Part shown: one piece after another, positions 1 through 7,817 of the stretch
How the letters are laid out: each line of letters begins with the position of its first letter
Numbering within the stretch: the first letter of the stretch is position 1
Assembly: GCA_001790645.1 (NCBI GenBank)
Contig: MGDB01000137.1
Coordinates: forward strand, 1 to 12,391
Reading direction: 5' to 3'
DNA: 12,391 bases
Source: Candidatus Schekmanbacteria bacterium GWA2_38_11
GTDB lineage: Bacteria; Schekmanbacteria; GWA2-38-11
The notes under the pieces: generated by a model
Seen by the model: only the letters and a program-made list of their open reading frames with translations
The model's database searches: none
Told to the model about the DNA's origin: nothing
Made by a program: the position numbers and the translations under genes

Positions 1-815
1 ACATCAAAGCCCAATTCACTTTCAACTATCAGACTATTCTCAGAGGAGCCGTCTTTACTGATATGTGTTATCCCCTTTATCATTTCCAGTCTGTTAAAGA
101 TACTCTCATCAACCCTTGAAACTCTTATAAAGATCTTCTCTGACTTCCTCAATTTTGCCGAAAGGCCTTCAAAGGAATCTGTGGCAACTACCTTACCCTC
201 ATTTATTATTATTACTCTCTGGCACGTCATAGTCACTTCTGGAAGGATATGGGTACTAAGAATAATCGTGTGCTCTCCTCCAAGCTCCTTGATCAAATGC
301 CTTATTTCTGTAATCTGTTTTGGATCAAGCCCGATAGTAGGTTCATCCAAAACCAGGACTTCAGGGTCATGGATGAGAGCCTGGGCTACGCCGACTCTCT
401 GTTTGTAACCTTTAGAAAGATTCCCAATAAGTCTGTCTTTTACATCTAAAATCCCGCACCGCTCTAAAACATAATTTATTCTTGAACCAATCTTATCTCT
501 TTCCACCCCACGCAGTCTTCCCGCAAATTCCAAAAAGGAGGTAACTACCATATCTTTGTAAAGAGGGGGGGTTTCTGGCAAATAACCGATCTGATTTTTA
601 ATCTCAAGGGGATTCTCAAAAACATCAAACCCTGCGACTTTAACTTCTCCTTTTGTTGCAGGAATAAAACCTGTGATAATCCTCATAGTTGTGGTCTTAC
701 CAGCTCCATTGGGACCCAAAAGCCCTACTATTTCTCCCCGCTCTACATTAAAATTAACATCCTCTACAGCTCTAATGCCACGGTAATATTTAGTTAGATT
801 TTTTACCTCTATCAT
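1..815 (-). CDS. ABC-2 type transporter ATP-binding protein, GldA/CcmA-like (partial, C-terminus off the left edge)
   Basis: This is the nucleotide-binding subunit of an ABC transporter; it would power export through a membrane partner that is not in the window. About 271 residues are visible from the ATG at 813-815. Seen directly: Walker A GPNGAGKTT (residues 34-42), Q-loop Gln75 in NQIGYLPE, signature LSKGYKQRV (about 133-141), Walker B VLVLDEP (about 153-159) and the H-loop STH (about 187-189). After about residue 215 an extra C-terminal domain begins and runs off the edge, as in GldA, NatA and related ABC-2 exporters. The substrate cannot be read from this subunit. A permease gene would be expected just beyond position 1. 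No good Shine-Dalgarno sequence precedes the ATG. A terminator-like hairpin lies between this gene and clp, so it may be a separate unit. The family call is secure; the exact subfamily is inferred. Confidence 0.93.
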   Translation of the reverse strand, partial: MIEVKNLTKYYRGIRAVEDVNFNVERGEIVGLLGPNGAGKTTTMRIITGFIPATKGEVKVAGFDVFENPLEIKNQIGYLPETPPLYKDMVVTSFLEFAGRLRGVERDKIGSRINYVLERCGILDVKDRLIGNLSKGYKQRVGVAQALIHDPEVLVLDEPTIGLDPKQITEIRHLIKELGGEHTIILSTHILPEVTMTCQRVIIINEGKVVATDSFEGLSAKLRKSEKIFIRVSRVDESIFNRLEMIKGITHISKDGSSENSLIVESELGFD

Positions 816-854
816 CGTGATTACTTTTTAAAAATATTTTTTGTAAACCAAAAT

Positions 855-892
855 AAAAATCCAAGGCCATCTTTTCTGACTTTGGACTTTTT
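855..892 (-). terminator. Probable intrinsic (bidirectional) terminator after clp
   Basis: On the minus strand an A-tract is followed by TCCAA, a loop that includes a second short GTC/GGC pairing, then TTGGA and a run of T. The A and T tracts extend the stem, so the structure could work in both directions. It starts about 34 bp after the clp stop codon and lies upstream of the ABC gene. The stem is short and A+T-rich, so efficiency is uncertain. Confidence 0.45.
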
Positions 893-925
893 AAAATTAT
901 CCTGAAAATTAATTACAATTTACTA

Positions 926-3184
926 TCAGTGCTCCCAATCCACAACTATCTCTTCTCCTTTAACACTGACTAAAAACTTTGAACTTTTTTTCCAGTTAAG
1001 GGTTATTGGTATTTTTACTTTCTCATCAATAGTCCTCTTTAGAAACCTTGCCCCATATTTAATGCTAAAACCGATTTTTGTCAATATTTCAATTACCCTT
1101 TCCTCAACCATCATCTCTTTGCCCTGGGTTATCAAAAACTCATTTATCTTGCTGAGGTAAATCTTTGTTATTTCTTTTATTTCTTCTTCTGTCAGGGGTG
1201 AAAAAACTATGATATCATCAATACGATTGATAAACTCAGGAGAAAAAGTGTTTTCAACTTCCTTGAGTACCTCTTTCTTGACAGAATCAAACTGTTGTAC
1301 ATCGGAAAGAAAACCAAAAGGCTTTGTAAGCCGTTTGAACTTTTCAGCAGCAAAATTAGAAGTCATTATTATTATGGTGTCTGAAAAATAAACCTTCTTC
1401 CCTCTTCCGTCTGTAATCCAACCTTCATCAAAAATTTGCAAAAATATGTTAAGCACATAAGAATTCGCCTTTTCCATTTCATCAAGAAGAAGGACTGAAA
1501 GCGGATTATCCTTTACCTGGTTGGTTAATATCCCTCCTCTTTCAGACCCAACAATGCCGCGGGGCATCCCGATTAGTTTGTCCACTGATATGGCAGAATC
1601 TCTGTATTCCGACATATCAAGACGTATCATTTTCTTCTCATCACCAAACAAAAATTTTGCTAGGGCTTTTGACATCTCTGTCTTTCCTACCCCGGTTGGT
1701 CCTAAGAAAAGAAGTACTCCATCAGGCTTGTCAAAATTTTCCTTTAACGGACCTTTATTTAATCTCAAGCGATTTGCCAAAGCTGAAATTGCTTCCTTTT
1801 GTCCGACAACCCTCCGGCTTAATTCTTTTTCTATATCTTTAAACCTATCAGTTGTATCTCTGAAAATCATGTCTCTTGGTATATCAGCTTCCTGGGATAT
1901 AACTTCAATGACGTCATCCTTTGTAACAGGCCTGTCAAGTCTGTTTATCTCAACCTTTACGGCTGCTGTATCCAACCAGCCTATTGCCTTATCAGGAAGT
2001 CTCAAAGAACGCATATATCTCGGTGACATTTCAAGGACAGTGTCAATAGCTTCTTCAGAAATCTTGACTGAGTAATTCCTCTCAAGCCTTGGCTTTACTC
2101 CGAGAACGATTTCCCTTGCTTCTTCAATTGTTGGCTCTTTTATACTTACCGCACGGAAACGCCTGGATAAAGCCTCGTCCTCCTGAATGTAGGCCTTATA
2201 TTCAGTGGCGGTAGTTGCTCCGATAATTCTGATCTCTCCCCTTGCCAAAGATGATTTAAAAATATTGGCTGCATCGCTGGGGACACCCATGGCTGAACCA
2301 GCACCGATAAGGGAGTGGGCTTCGTCTACAAATAAAATTAAGTTGGGTCTCTCCTTCAGCTCATTTATAATATTCTGGATCCTGTCCTCAAACATTCCTC
2401 TGAACATTGTTCCCGCAACAATCGTATTCATCTGAAGATTTATTATCTGGCAATTCCTTAACCTCGGCGGAATATTCTGCGGTGAAAGCTCAATTTTTTT
2501 AGCAAGACCCTCTGCAATAGCAGTTTTCCCGACACCGCTTTCACCAATGATCATTACCGAATTAGCCCTTTCTTTATGGTAAAGAATTTCCATCACCTGC
2601 CTGATCTCTTCTTCCCTCCCAATTATTGGTGGAAGTTTATCCAGGCGGGCAAGCTTGTTCAGGTTTATACCAAAATGCTTAAGGTAAGGAGGAAGTTCAT
2701 ATTTTTTCTTAAATTCTTCTCCCTTTTCTTCCCTTGTCCTTACCTTGTGGGTAATTTTTTCTACAATAATGCTGGGTTCTATTCCTAAGCTTCTTATAAT
2801 TTTCACCAGCATCCCATGGCTTTCCTGAAATATTGCTATCAATAGATCAGTGGCCTCAACGGTTTTTCTCCCTGAGCTTTGGGCATCGTCCCATGCCTGC
2901 CTGAAAATATTTTTTGTAGCAGGCAGTACCTTCATTTCTTCTCCTGAATATAACTTGGCGATGTTAAGATGCTGGTTGAGGGCGTGGATAATAATGCTTG
3001 GGTTGAGGTGTAGTTCTGCCATTACGTCAAAGAAAAGGGATTTCTCCACCTCCGTCAATGCAAGAAACAGATGCTCAATTCCTAAGTAGTTTTGTCCTCT
3101 CTTTTGAGATTCCTCAATGGCTAAAGACAAAGCCTTTTGCCCACTCTCTGAAAGCATCCCTCTTAAGTTTTCAAGCTCGATCAT
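926..3184 (-). CDS. Clp-family AAA+ ATPase (ClpA/ClpC type, no middle domain), divergent pore loops
   Basis: This is a 752-residue ATP-driven hexameric protein unfoldase. Domains in order: a double Clp N-domain (1-145, both repeats recognisable); NBD1 with Walker A GESGVGKT (214-221), Walker B LILFVDE (282-288) and arginine fingers in SRRF (340-343); then NBD2 with Walker A GPTGVGKT (495-502), Walker B VLLLDE (564-569), sensor-1 Asn610 and sensor-2 GARFLKR (711-717). The NBDs join directly (about 415-485), with no room for the ClpB/ClpC coiled-coil middle domain, so it resembles ClpA. PFGF at 622-625 sits where ClpP-binding ATPases have their IGL/IGF/VGF loop, so a ClpP partner is plausible. 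Two oddities: pore loop 1 reads TMFRG rather than [K/R]YRG, and pore loop 2 reads PRGIVG (541-546) rather than PPGYVG. The start ATG has almost no Shine-Dalgarno sequence. No clpP or clpS is in the window. I leave the symbol empty because clpA, clpC and a separate subfamily cannot be told apart here. Confidence 0.95.
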   Translation of the reverse strand: MIELENLRGMLSESGQKALSLAIEESQKRGQNYLGIEHLFLALTEVEKSLFFDVMAELHLNPSIIIHALNQHLNIAKLYSGEEMKVLPATKNIFRQAWDDAQSSGRKTVEATDLLIAIFQESHGMLVKIIRSLGIEPSIIVEKITHKVRTREEKGEEFKKKYELPPYLKHFGINLNKLARLDKLPPIIGREEEIRQVMEILYHKERANSVMIIGESGVGKTAIAEGLAKKIELSPQNIPPRLRNCQIINLQMNTIVAGTMFRGMFEDRIQNIINELKERPNLILFVDEAHSLIGAGSAMGVPSDAANIFKSSLARGEIRIIGATTATEYKAYIQEDEALSRRFRAVSIKEPTIEEAREIVLGVKPRLERNYSVKISEEAIDTVLEMSPRYMRSLRLPDKAIGWLDTAAVKVEINRLDRPVTKDDVIEVISQEADIPRDMIFRDTTDRFKDIEKELSRRVVGQKEAISALANRLRLNKGPLKENFDKPDGVLLFLGPTGVGKTEMSKALAKFLFGDEKKMIRLDMSEYRDSAISVDKLIGMPRGIVGSERGGILTNQVKDNPLSVLLLDEMEKANSYVLNIFLQIFDEGWITDGRGKKVYFSDTIIIMTSNFAAEKFKRLTKPFGFLSDVQQFDSVKKEVLKEVENTFSPEFINRIDDIIVFSPLTEEEIKEITKIYLSKINEFLITQGKEMMVEERVIEILTKIGFSIKYGARFLKRTIDEKVKIPITLNWKKSSKFLVSVKGEEIVVDWEH

Positions 3185-3236
3185 TATTAATGTTTTCTAT
3201 AAAGAATTTTTCTTTTATGAAATTATTTATATTAAT

Positions 3237-3265
3237 AATTTACCAGTTGAAATCACTGTTGTCAA
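3237..3265 (-). promoter_or_regulatory. Sigma-70-type promoter for clp
   Basis: Reading toward clp, TTGACA (3260-3265) is followed by a 17-base spacer and TAAATT (3237-3242, 4 of 6 matches to TATAAT). It lies in the 106-bp gap between dnaJ and clp, predicting a leader of about 45 nt. The -35 box sits inside a 13-bp palindrome. Confidence 0.6.
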
Positions 3266-3268
3266 CAG
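3256..3268. promoter_or_regulatory. 13-bp perfect palindrome over the clp -35 box (possible operator)
   Basis: CTGTTG-T-CAACAG is a perfect inverted repeat (6-base arms, one central base) that contains the whole -35 hexamer. A dyad on a promoter is a typical repressor-site layout. However, part of the symmetry (TTGACAA) comes from the consensus hexamer itself, so chance is possible. Confidence 0.3.
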
Positions 3269-3290
3269 GATACCCCTTCTTAAAAAAGAG

Positions 3291-4397
3291 TCATGTGAAA
3301 TCTTTCAATTTTTGGAAAAAGTTTTTCTGTTTTTTACTGATCTCTTCACCGCTAATTTCTGCAAACTCTCTGAGAAGTTCTTCTTGCCTTTTTGTAAGAC
3401 TGGTGGGAGTTTTGACAACCACTTGGATCAACAGGTCTCCCCTGCCGCTACCATGGAGATGGTAAAACCCTTCTCCTTTCAATCTAAATGTTTCGTTTGT
3501 CTGCGTTCCAGCCGGAATAGTCAATTTCTTTGACCCTTCTAAAATCGGAACTTCAATTTCTGAACCAAGGGTTGCTTGGGAAAAGGATATCGGTATCTGG
3601 CATATGACATCATCTCCGTCTCTTTCAAAAAAAGGATGTGGTTCCACATGAATAAATATATACAAGTCTCCATATGGTCCACCCTTTATTCCTCTTTCGC
3701 CTTCACCTTTTAATCTTATACGCGAACCCGTTTCAACTCCTCTCGGGATTTTTACCAAAATCTTCTTTGTTTCTCTGATTCTTCCTCTCCCATTGCACTC
3801 CTTGCAGGACTCCTTTATAATGGTTCCTTCTCCATTGCATTGATAGCATGTAGTGCTAATGCTGAAGAACCCCTGGGAACGGATGATTTGACCTCTTCCA
3901 CCACAAACATGGCACTGCAATCTGCTTGTACCGGGCTTTGCCCCTGACCCTTTGCAGTTCTGGCATTCCTCAGGCCTCTCTATTTCTATTTCGGCTTCCT
4001 TGCCAAAGGCAGCTTCGAGAAAAGAAATCTGCAGATCATATCTAAGATCAGATCCTCTTCTTGAGGTTTCTCTTTTTCTTCCCCCTGTACCAAAGCCAAA
4101 GAAGTCTTCAAAAATATCACTAAAGCTCGAGAATATGTCTTCAAACCCAGTAAATCCCTGGAATCCTGTCCCTCTTAAACCCTCGTGCCCATAATGGTCA
4201 TAAAGGCTTCGTTTTTCAGGGTCTCTCAGTACCTCGTAAGCCTCAGCAGATTCTTTGAATTTCTCCTCAGATTCATTATCGCCCGGATTTTTGTCAGGAT
4301 GGTATTTTAGAGCTAATTTCCTGTATGCCTTTTTTATCTCTTCATCATTTGCATTTCTTCCAATTCCTAAAACTTCATAATAATCACGCTTTGCCAA
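3291..4397 (-). CDS. dnaJ: Type I DnaJ co-chaperone, second copy (probable TTG start)
   Basis: This is an Hsp40 that stimulates DnaK ATPase and delivers unfolded clients. It has a J-domain with HPD at 33-35, a Gly/Phe-rich linker (about 70-106), a complete zinc-binding domain with four CxxCxGxG repeats (145-152, 162-169, 184-191, 198-205) and the two C-terminal client-binding domains, so it is type I rather than CbpA-like. Length is 368 residues from the chosen start. In-frame ATG (4415) and TTG (4418) codons lie upstream, but TTG at 4395-4397 gives [11 protein letters not shown], the same N-terminus as the other DnaJ in this window, and has AAGGAG six bases before it. That start overlaps the end of the TPR-like gene by 14 bp, suggesting translational coupling. 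The sequence differs clearly from the first DnaJ (for example [10 protein letters not shown] against [10 protein letters not shown]), so this is an old paralogue, not a recent copy. Confidence 0.95.
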   Translation of the reverse strand: MAKRDYYEVLGIGRNANDEEIKKAYRKLALKYHPDKNPGDNESEEKFKESAEAYEVLRDPEKRSLYDHYGHEGLRGTGFQGFTGFEDIFSSFSDIFEDFFGFGTGGRKRETSRRGSDLRYDLQISFLEAAFGKEAEIEIERPEECQNCKGSGAKPGTSRLQCHVCGGRGQIIRSQGFFSISTTCYQCNGEGTIIKESCKECNGRGRIRETKKILVKIPRGVETGSRIRLKGEGERGIKGGPYGDLYIFIHVEPHPFFERDGDDVICQIPISFSQATLGSEIEVPILEGSKKLTIPAGTQTNETFRLKGEGFYHLHGSGRGDLLIQVVVKTPTSLTKRQEELLREFAEISGEEISKKQKNFFQKLKDFT

Positions 4398-4782
4398 GAC
4401 CCTCTCCTTCAACATCAAGTGTTAATTTATTTAGCATTTCCTGGTTCCCGGCTATTTCAAATGCCTTCTTTGCAAAGGAATATTTTTCCAGCTCCAATGC
4501 CTTTGAACCGATTTTATTGGCTATTTCGTAAGAAATCTGTTTTTCCCCTAAAAACCTGTAAACCCTTTTATATAAAAAAAGGTCTCCTTCCTCTATGGCT
4601 AAGTCTCCAATTTTTTGGAGACCCCTTTTGTAATTTGCCTTTTCATAAAAGTCTATCGCATCATCATACCGTTCAGCACTAAAGAAACTATCTCCATAGT
4701 TTATTAGAATCTCTTCAGGGGTTTGAGCAGAATAGATTAATCTCTGCTTTTCCTTATAATCAGGCAATTTCCCGTGCTTCAT
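4384..4782 (-). CDS. Small TPR-like helical-repeat protein between grpE and dnaJ
   Basis: This is a 132-residue soluble protein with no signal peptide or membrane segment. Two stretches have the TPR-like helix pattern of small/large/small residues: about 25-50 ([20 protein letters not shown]) and about 84-113 ([19 protein letters not shown]). The region between is also helical, so the whole protein may be a short alpha-solenoid. I chose the ATG at 4780-4782, which has GGGAGA about eight bases upstream; an in-frame TTG at 4797 is the alternative. The 5' end overlaps grpE by 23 bp and the 3' end overlaps dnaJ by 14 bp, a strong sign of co-translation. TPR folds often dock the C-terminal tails of Hsp70 or Hsp90. 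A role as adaptor for DnaK, GrpE or the Clp ATPase is therefore reasonable, but it is inference. I do not recognise a named family. Confidence 0.8.
   Translation of the reverse strand: MKHGKLPDYKEKQRLIYSAQTPEEILINYGDSFFSAERYDDAIDFYEKANYKRGLQKIGDLAIEEGDLFLYKRVYRFLGEKQISYEIANKIGSKALELEKYSFAKKAFEIAGNQEMLNKLTLDVEGEGLGKA
4404..4409 (-). promoter_or_regulatory. Ribosome binding site that decides the dnaJ TTG start
   Basis: AAGGAG on the minus strand lies six bases upstream of the TTG at 4395-4397 and inside the 3' end of the preceding TPR-like gene. It sits downstream of the alternative in-frame ATG (4413-4415), so it cannot serve that codon. Confidence 0.6.
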
Positions 4783-5389
4783 CCTTGATTCTCCCAACTC
4801 TGACCTTTGCAGGTCGTAGCAATCTTTCTCCCATTAAATACCCTTTCTCACACTGAGACAATACAATATTATCCTTTTCCTTCTCCCCTACCTCTACAGT
4901 TTCAACTGCTTCCTGTGTCCGCGGATCAAAGGGTTTACCTATTGGATCTATCTCCACAATGCCATCTTTTTTTAGTTTTGTAAAGAATTGAGACTGGATC
5001 ATTCTTACCCCGTCAATAAGAGCGACGATGTTTTTTGAATCCTCTGCTGCATCAAGAGCTCTATTAAGGTTATCAAAGACTTCAATAAAGTTCTTAATAA
5101 AATCCATCTTTGCAGATTCCAGTCTTAGTTCCATATCCTTTTTAAGTCTGTTTCTAAAATCCTCGTTCTCCTTCTTCATATTCTTATATGATTCTATATA
5201 TTCTTTTAAGATTTTGTCCTTTTTGTCAAGTTCGCTTCTCAGTTCCTCCACATAGGAAGGATATTTCTTTGATTGGATGTCATCCCCTTTTTCCCCTTCA
5301 GCAACTTTTTTTACTGAGTGACGTTTATCAATAACCTTAAACCCTGGACCACTCTCTTTTACTTGTCTCTCATTATCTTTTTCTTCCAT
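4760..5389 (-). CDS. grpE: GrpE nucleotide-exchange factor, second copy
   Basis: GrpE releases ADP from DnaK and resets the Hsp70 cycle. This 209-residue protein has a charged, disordered-looking N-terminus (1-42), a long coiled coil (about 45-95) and the C-terminal beta-wing with the GrpE signature GYLMGERLLRPAKVRV (183-198). FDPRTQEAV (154-162) matches the usual FDPxxHEAV, with His replaced by Gln. The ATG is preceded by AGGAG (5399-5403) with a nine-base spacer. It begins a tightly overlapping set with the TPR-like gene and the second dnaJ. It is much diverged from the other GrpE in this window and has a longer N-terminal tail. The GrpE call is firm; whether it serves the same DnaK is unknown. 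Confidence 0.93.
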   Translation of the reverse strand: MEEKDNERQVKESGPGFKVIDKRHSVKKVAEGEKGDDIQSKKYPSYVEELRSELDKKDKILKEYIESYKNMKKENEDFRNRLKKDMELRLESAKMDFIKNFIEVFDNLNRALDAAEDSKNIVALIDGVRMIQSQFFTKLKKDGIVEIDPIGKPFDPRTQEAVETVEVGEKEKDNIVLSQCEKGYLMGERLLRPAKVRVGRIKDEAREIA

Positions 5390-5604
5390 CTTTAGAAACT
5401 CCTACCACTTTAATGAGTCAATTTTATATTTTTAAAAGATATTTATGCAGGCAATTGCAACCTTTAGACTGCAATATTTTATAGGTTTTTAATCTACCCA
5501 CCAGAATTTTATAGCAGCAGGCTCAAGCCTTATGCTACATTTTCTACAGAATTTAAGATTGCTATTTATTTTTTAGATCTCTAAGAAAGTATAAAGGAAA
5601 AAAC
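5390..5604 (-). other. 215-bp gap between the two grpE genes
   Basis: No gene is supported here. It is A+T-rich and holds the hairpin at 5512-5537 and the ribosome binding site of the downstream grpE. No convincing -35/-10 pair was found, so whether the second module has its own promoter or depends on read-through from dnaK is open. Confidence 0.5.
5512..5537 (-). repeat. Interrupted hairpin in the grpE-grpE gap
   Basis: The arms TAGCA and TGCTA flank an inner AGGC/GCCT stem with a four-base loop (two mismatched bases on each side between the stems). As RNA this would fold into a hairpin about 26 nt long. No clear U-run follows, so it is not a textbook terminator. It could be a processing or stability element that separates expression of the two halves of the cluster. 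Confidence 0.4.
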
Positions 5605-6168
5605 TCAGCCTTGCTCTTTAGATATTGCAACTTTTACTTTTGTAGGCCTCAAAATCCTGCCGTTAAAAGAGTAACCGGGTTCTAATTCCTCAAGAATTAT
5701 TCCCGGGCTGTGCTCATCAGAAAATTCTGTCATCACCGCTTCATGCAATAGAGGATCAAATTTTTCACCAACCGATTCGATTCTTGTTATTCTTTCTTTC
5801 TTAAGTAAATTTTTAAGCTGTTTATGGACAAGCTCAATTCCTTTAACAATAACCTTTCTGTCTAAATCCTTACCTGTGTGATTTAGTGATTTTTCCATAC
5901 TGTCAATTACTGGTAGCAGATTTTTTATTAAATCTTCTTTCCCAACTTCTTCAATTTTTTTTCTCTCCTCTGCGGATCTTTTTTTGTAATTCTGAAATTC
6001 TGCCTGCAGCCTCTGTAAATGATCCAGGTATTTTGCAGCTTCTTCTTCTTTTTCCTTAAGGGATTTTTCTAGCAAGAGCAGATGTTTTTCTTTTCCGTCC
6101 TCCTGTATCGCCGGGGCTTCGCCATTTTCATCAGAAATCTCATTCTCAATTTTTATATTTTCCGCCAT
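5605..6168 (-). CDS. grpE: GrpE nucleotide-exchange factor, first copy
   Basis: This is a 187-residue co-chaperone, the usual size for the family. It has an acidic disordered N-terminus (1-28), a long coiled coil (about 30-85) for dimerisation, a helical stretch (about 85-125) and the beta-wing that contacts the DnaK ATPase domain, carrying GYSFNGRILRPTKVKV (165-180). FDPLLHEAV is the standard family motif. It is the last gene of the dnaK-hsp20-dnaJ-grpE set, 15 bp after dnaJ, with only a weak Shine-Dalgarno sequence. In the common hrcA-grpE-dnaK-dnaJ arrangement grpE comes before dnaK, so its place at the end here is unusual. It keeps the conserved residues better than the second copy and is the likelier main partner of this DnaK (inference). 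Confidence 0.95.
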   Translation of the reverse strand: MAENIKIENEISDENGEAPAIQEDGKEKHLLLLEKSLKEKEEEAAKYLDHLQRLQAEFQNYKKRSAEERKKIEEVGKEDLIKNLLPVIDSMEKSLNHTGKDLDRKVIVKGIELVHKQLKNLLKKERITRIESVGEKFDPLLHEAVMTEFSDEHSPGIILEELEPGYSFNGRILRPTKVKVAISKEQG

Positions 6169-6183
6169 ATTTTTAAATTTCTT

Positions 6184-7317
6184 CTATACTCTAAGGTTAC
6201 TTCTTGGGTTGTAATAATTTAACCTTTCAACGTCTCGTAAGAGCTGTTTGGACCTTTCATCAAGATTTTTTGGTACCATTATTTTGACTTCAACAAATTG
6301 ATCTCCTCTGCCGCTTTCTTTTAACTTTGGTGAACCTTTATTTGCCAGCCGGAATACCTGTCCGCTCTGTGTGCCCTCAGGAATTTTCATTGTAACATTT
6401 CCATCAATTGTAGGAGCAGTTATCTGACTCCCGAGTGTAGCCTCGGTAACAGTGAGAGGTATAACACAATAGATATTATCACCCTTTCTTTCAAAGAAGG
6501 GGTGAGGCCTGACCTTGACTATTATATAAAGGTCACCTGCCGGACCGCCATGTTTACCGGTTTCCCCTTTGCCTGCAATCCTGACCTTTGAACCAGTATC
6601 AACTCCGGAAGGAATCTTTACTCCAATTCTTTCTTTTTTTAGAGTAGTGCCTGACCCAAAGCATTTCTTACAAGGATTAGGGTTCCACGAGCCTGAACCC
6701 TTGCATTGGGGACATGCCTGGGAAAAACTTAAGGGTCCTCGTCCTGCTTTTTTTTGGCCGGTTCCATTGCATGCGGGGCATACTTGGCTGCGGCTTCCTG
6801 GCGTTGTTCCACTTCCATTGCACTCATCACAAGAAGCATTCCTTTGAATTGTGATATCAGTAGATAAGCCTTTTATTGCGTCCTCAAAAGATATTTCCAT
6901 GCTATATTGGATATCAGTCCCTTTTGCCGGTTCCTGTGCATAACTCTTTTTTCTCTTACCAAAAATATCACCAAATATATCTCCAAAACCTTCAAATCCT
7001 CTGCCAAAAGTATCTTCAAAGTTAAATCCCTGGGAATCAAATCCTTCACCCCTTCCCCTCTTTTGGTAAGAGCTAAAAGGATCAAACCCGGATTGAAAAG
7101 GCTGTTGACCGTAAAGGTCATATTTTTTTCTCTTTTCCGGGTCACTCAATACTTCATAGGCCTCAGAGATTTCCTTAAACCTTTCTTCAGCCTTTTTGTC
7201 TCCGGGATTGACATCAGGGTGATATTTCCTTGCTAATTTACGGTAAGCCTTTTTAATATCATCTTTTGAAGCACTTTTTTTTAATCCAAGCACTTCATAA
7301 TAATCCCTTTTAGCCAT
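6184..7317 (-). CDS. dnaJ: Type I DnaJ co-chaperone, first copy
   Basis: This is a 377-residue Hsp40 with every type I part: J-domain with HPD at 33-35, a long Gly/Phe-rich linker (about 73-122, with [10 protein letters not shown]), four zinc-binding CxxCxGxG repeats (163-170, 180-187, 202-209, 216-223) and the C-terminal domains I/II ending in a short tail. It would recruit clients to DnaK and trigger ATP hydrolysis. The ATG is preceded by AAAGG about eight bases away, and only four bases separate it from the hsp20 stop codon, so the two are co-transcribed and perhaps coupled. It is about as long as E. coli DnaJ. No odd residues were seen. Confidence 0.97.
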   Translation of the reverse strand: MAKRDYYEVLGLKKSASKDDIKKAYRKLARKYHPDVNPGDKKAEERFKEISEAYEVLSDPEKRKKYDLYGQQPFQSGFDPFSSYQKRGRGEGFDSQGFNFEDTFGRGFEGFGDIFGDIFGKRKKSYAQEPAKGTDIQYSMEISFEDAIKGLSTDITIQRNASCDECNGSGTTPGSRSQVCPACNGTGQKKAGRGPLSFSQACPQCKGSGSWNPNPCKKCFGSGTTLKKERIGVKIPSGVDTGSKVRIAGKGETGKHGGPAGDLYIIVKVRPHPFFERKGDNIYCVIPLTVTEATLGSQITAPTIDGNVTMKIPEGTQSGQVFRLANKGSPKLKESGRGDQFVEVKIMVPKNLDERSKQLLRDVERLNYYNPRSNLRV

Positions 7318-7321
7318 TAAA

Positions 7322-7786
7322 TTAGCCTTTTATTTTACTGTTTATTTCAACTGTGATTTTCTTAGATTTTGTCTCAGCTTTCTTTGGCATTGTTATCTTT
7401 AAAACACCGTCTTTGTATTGAGCCTTGATCTTTTCCTGTTCAATACCGCTAGGCAGCGTGAAAGACCTTGAGAAACTTCCATAAAAACGCTCCATTCTGT
7501 GATAGTTTTCTTCTTTAGTCTCCTTCTCAAATCTTCTCTCTCCCTTTAGGGTAAGGACATTCTCATCTATCTTTATCTCAATGTCTTTCTGGTCGACCTC
7601 CGGGAGTTCTGCTTTGAGAACAATGTCAGACTCTGTCTCATAGATGTCAACAGCCGGAGACCAAATCCCTGCACCAAATTTCTCATCCGGGTGTCTTTTT
7701 ACAAGGAAAGTATCCTCAAAGAATTTATTCATCCTTCTTTGAAAAGAAACAATGTCATCCAAAGGATTCCATCTCACAATTGCCAT
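7322..7786 (-). CDS. Hsp20 / alpha-crystallin small heat-shock protein
   Basis: This is a 154-residue ATP-independent holdase that keeps unfolding proteins soluble for DnaK and Clp. Residues about 45-134 form the alpha-crystallin domain, starting at [20 protein letters not shown] and including the conserved [13 protein letters not shown] (122-134). The C-terminal tail carries an IxI/V-type motif, ITV (144-146), which in this family docks neighbouring dimers in the oligomer. The N-terminal arm ([19 protein letters not shown]) is typical of the bacterial class. It has a strong ribosome binding site, AGGAGG (7795-7800), eight bases before the ATG. It lies 31 bp after dnaK and 4 bp before dnaJ. 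Placement between dnaK and dnaJ ties the holdase to the refolding machine. Confidence 0.96.
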   Translation of the reverse strand: MAIVRWNPLDDIVSFQRRMNKFFEDTFLVKRHPDEKFGAGIWSPAVDIYETESDIVLKAELPEVDQKDIEIKIDENVLTLKGERRFEKETKEENYHRMERFYGSFSRSFTLPSGIEQEKIKAQYKDGVLKITMPKKAETKSKKITVEINSKIKG

Positions 7787-7817
7787 AACAATTCCCTCCT
7801 TTCAAAGTTTTTAAGTT

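Noticed and set aside
1521..2075. 184-residue plus-strand frame inside clp, and similar antisense frames in the other chaperone genes
   Set aside because: They are antisense shadows of strongly conserved coding sequence with no recognisable protein features.
5385..5430. TTGACT upstream of the second grpE as a -35 box
   Set aside because: The matching -10 position (TTTCTA) is poor and would start transcription inside the gene's ribosome site.
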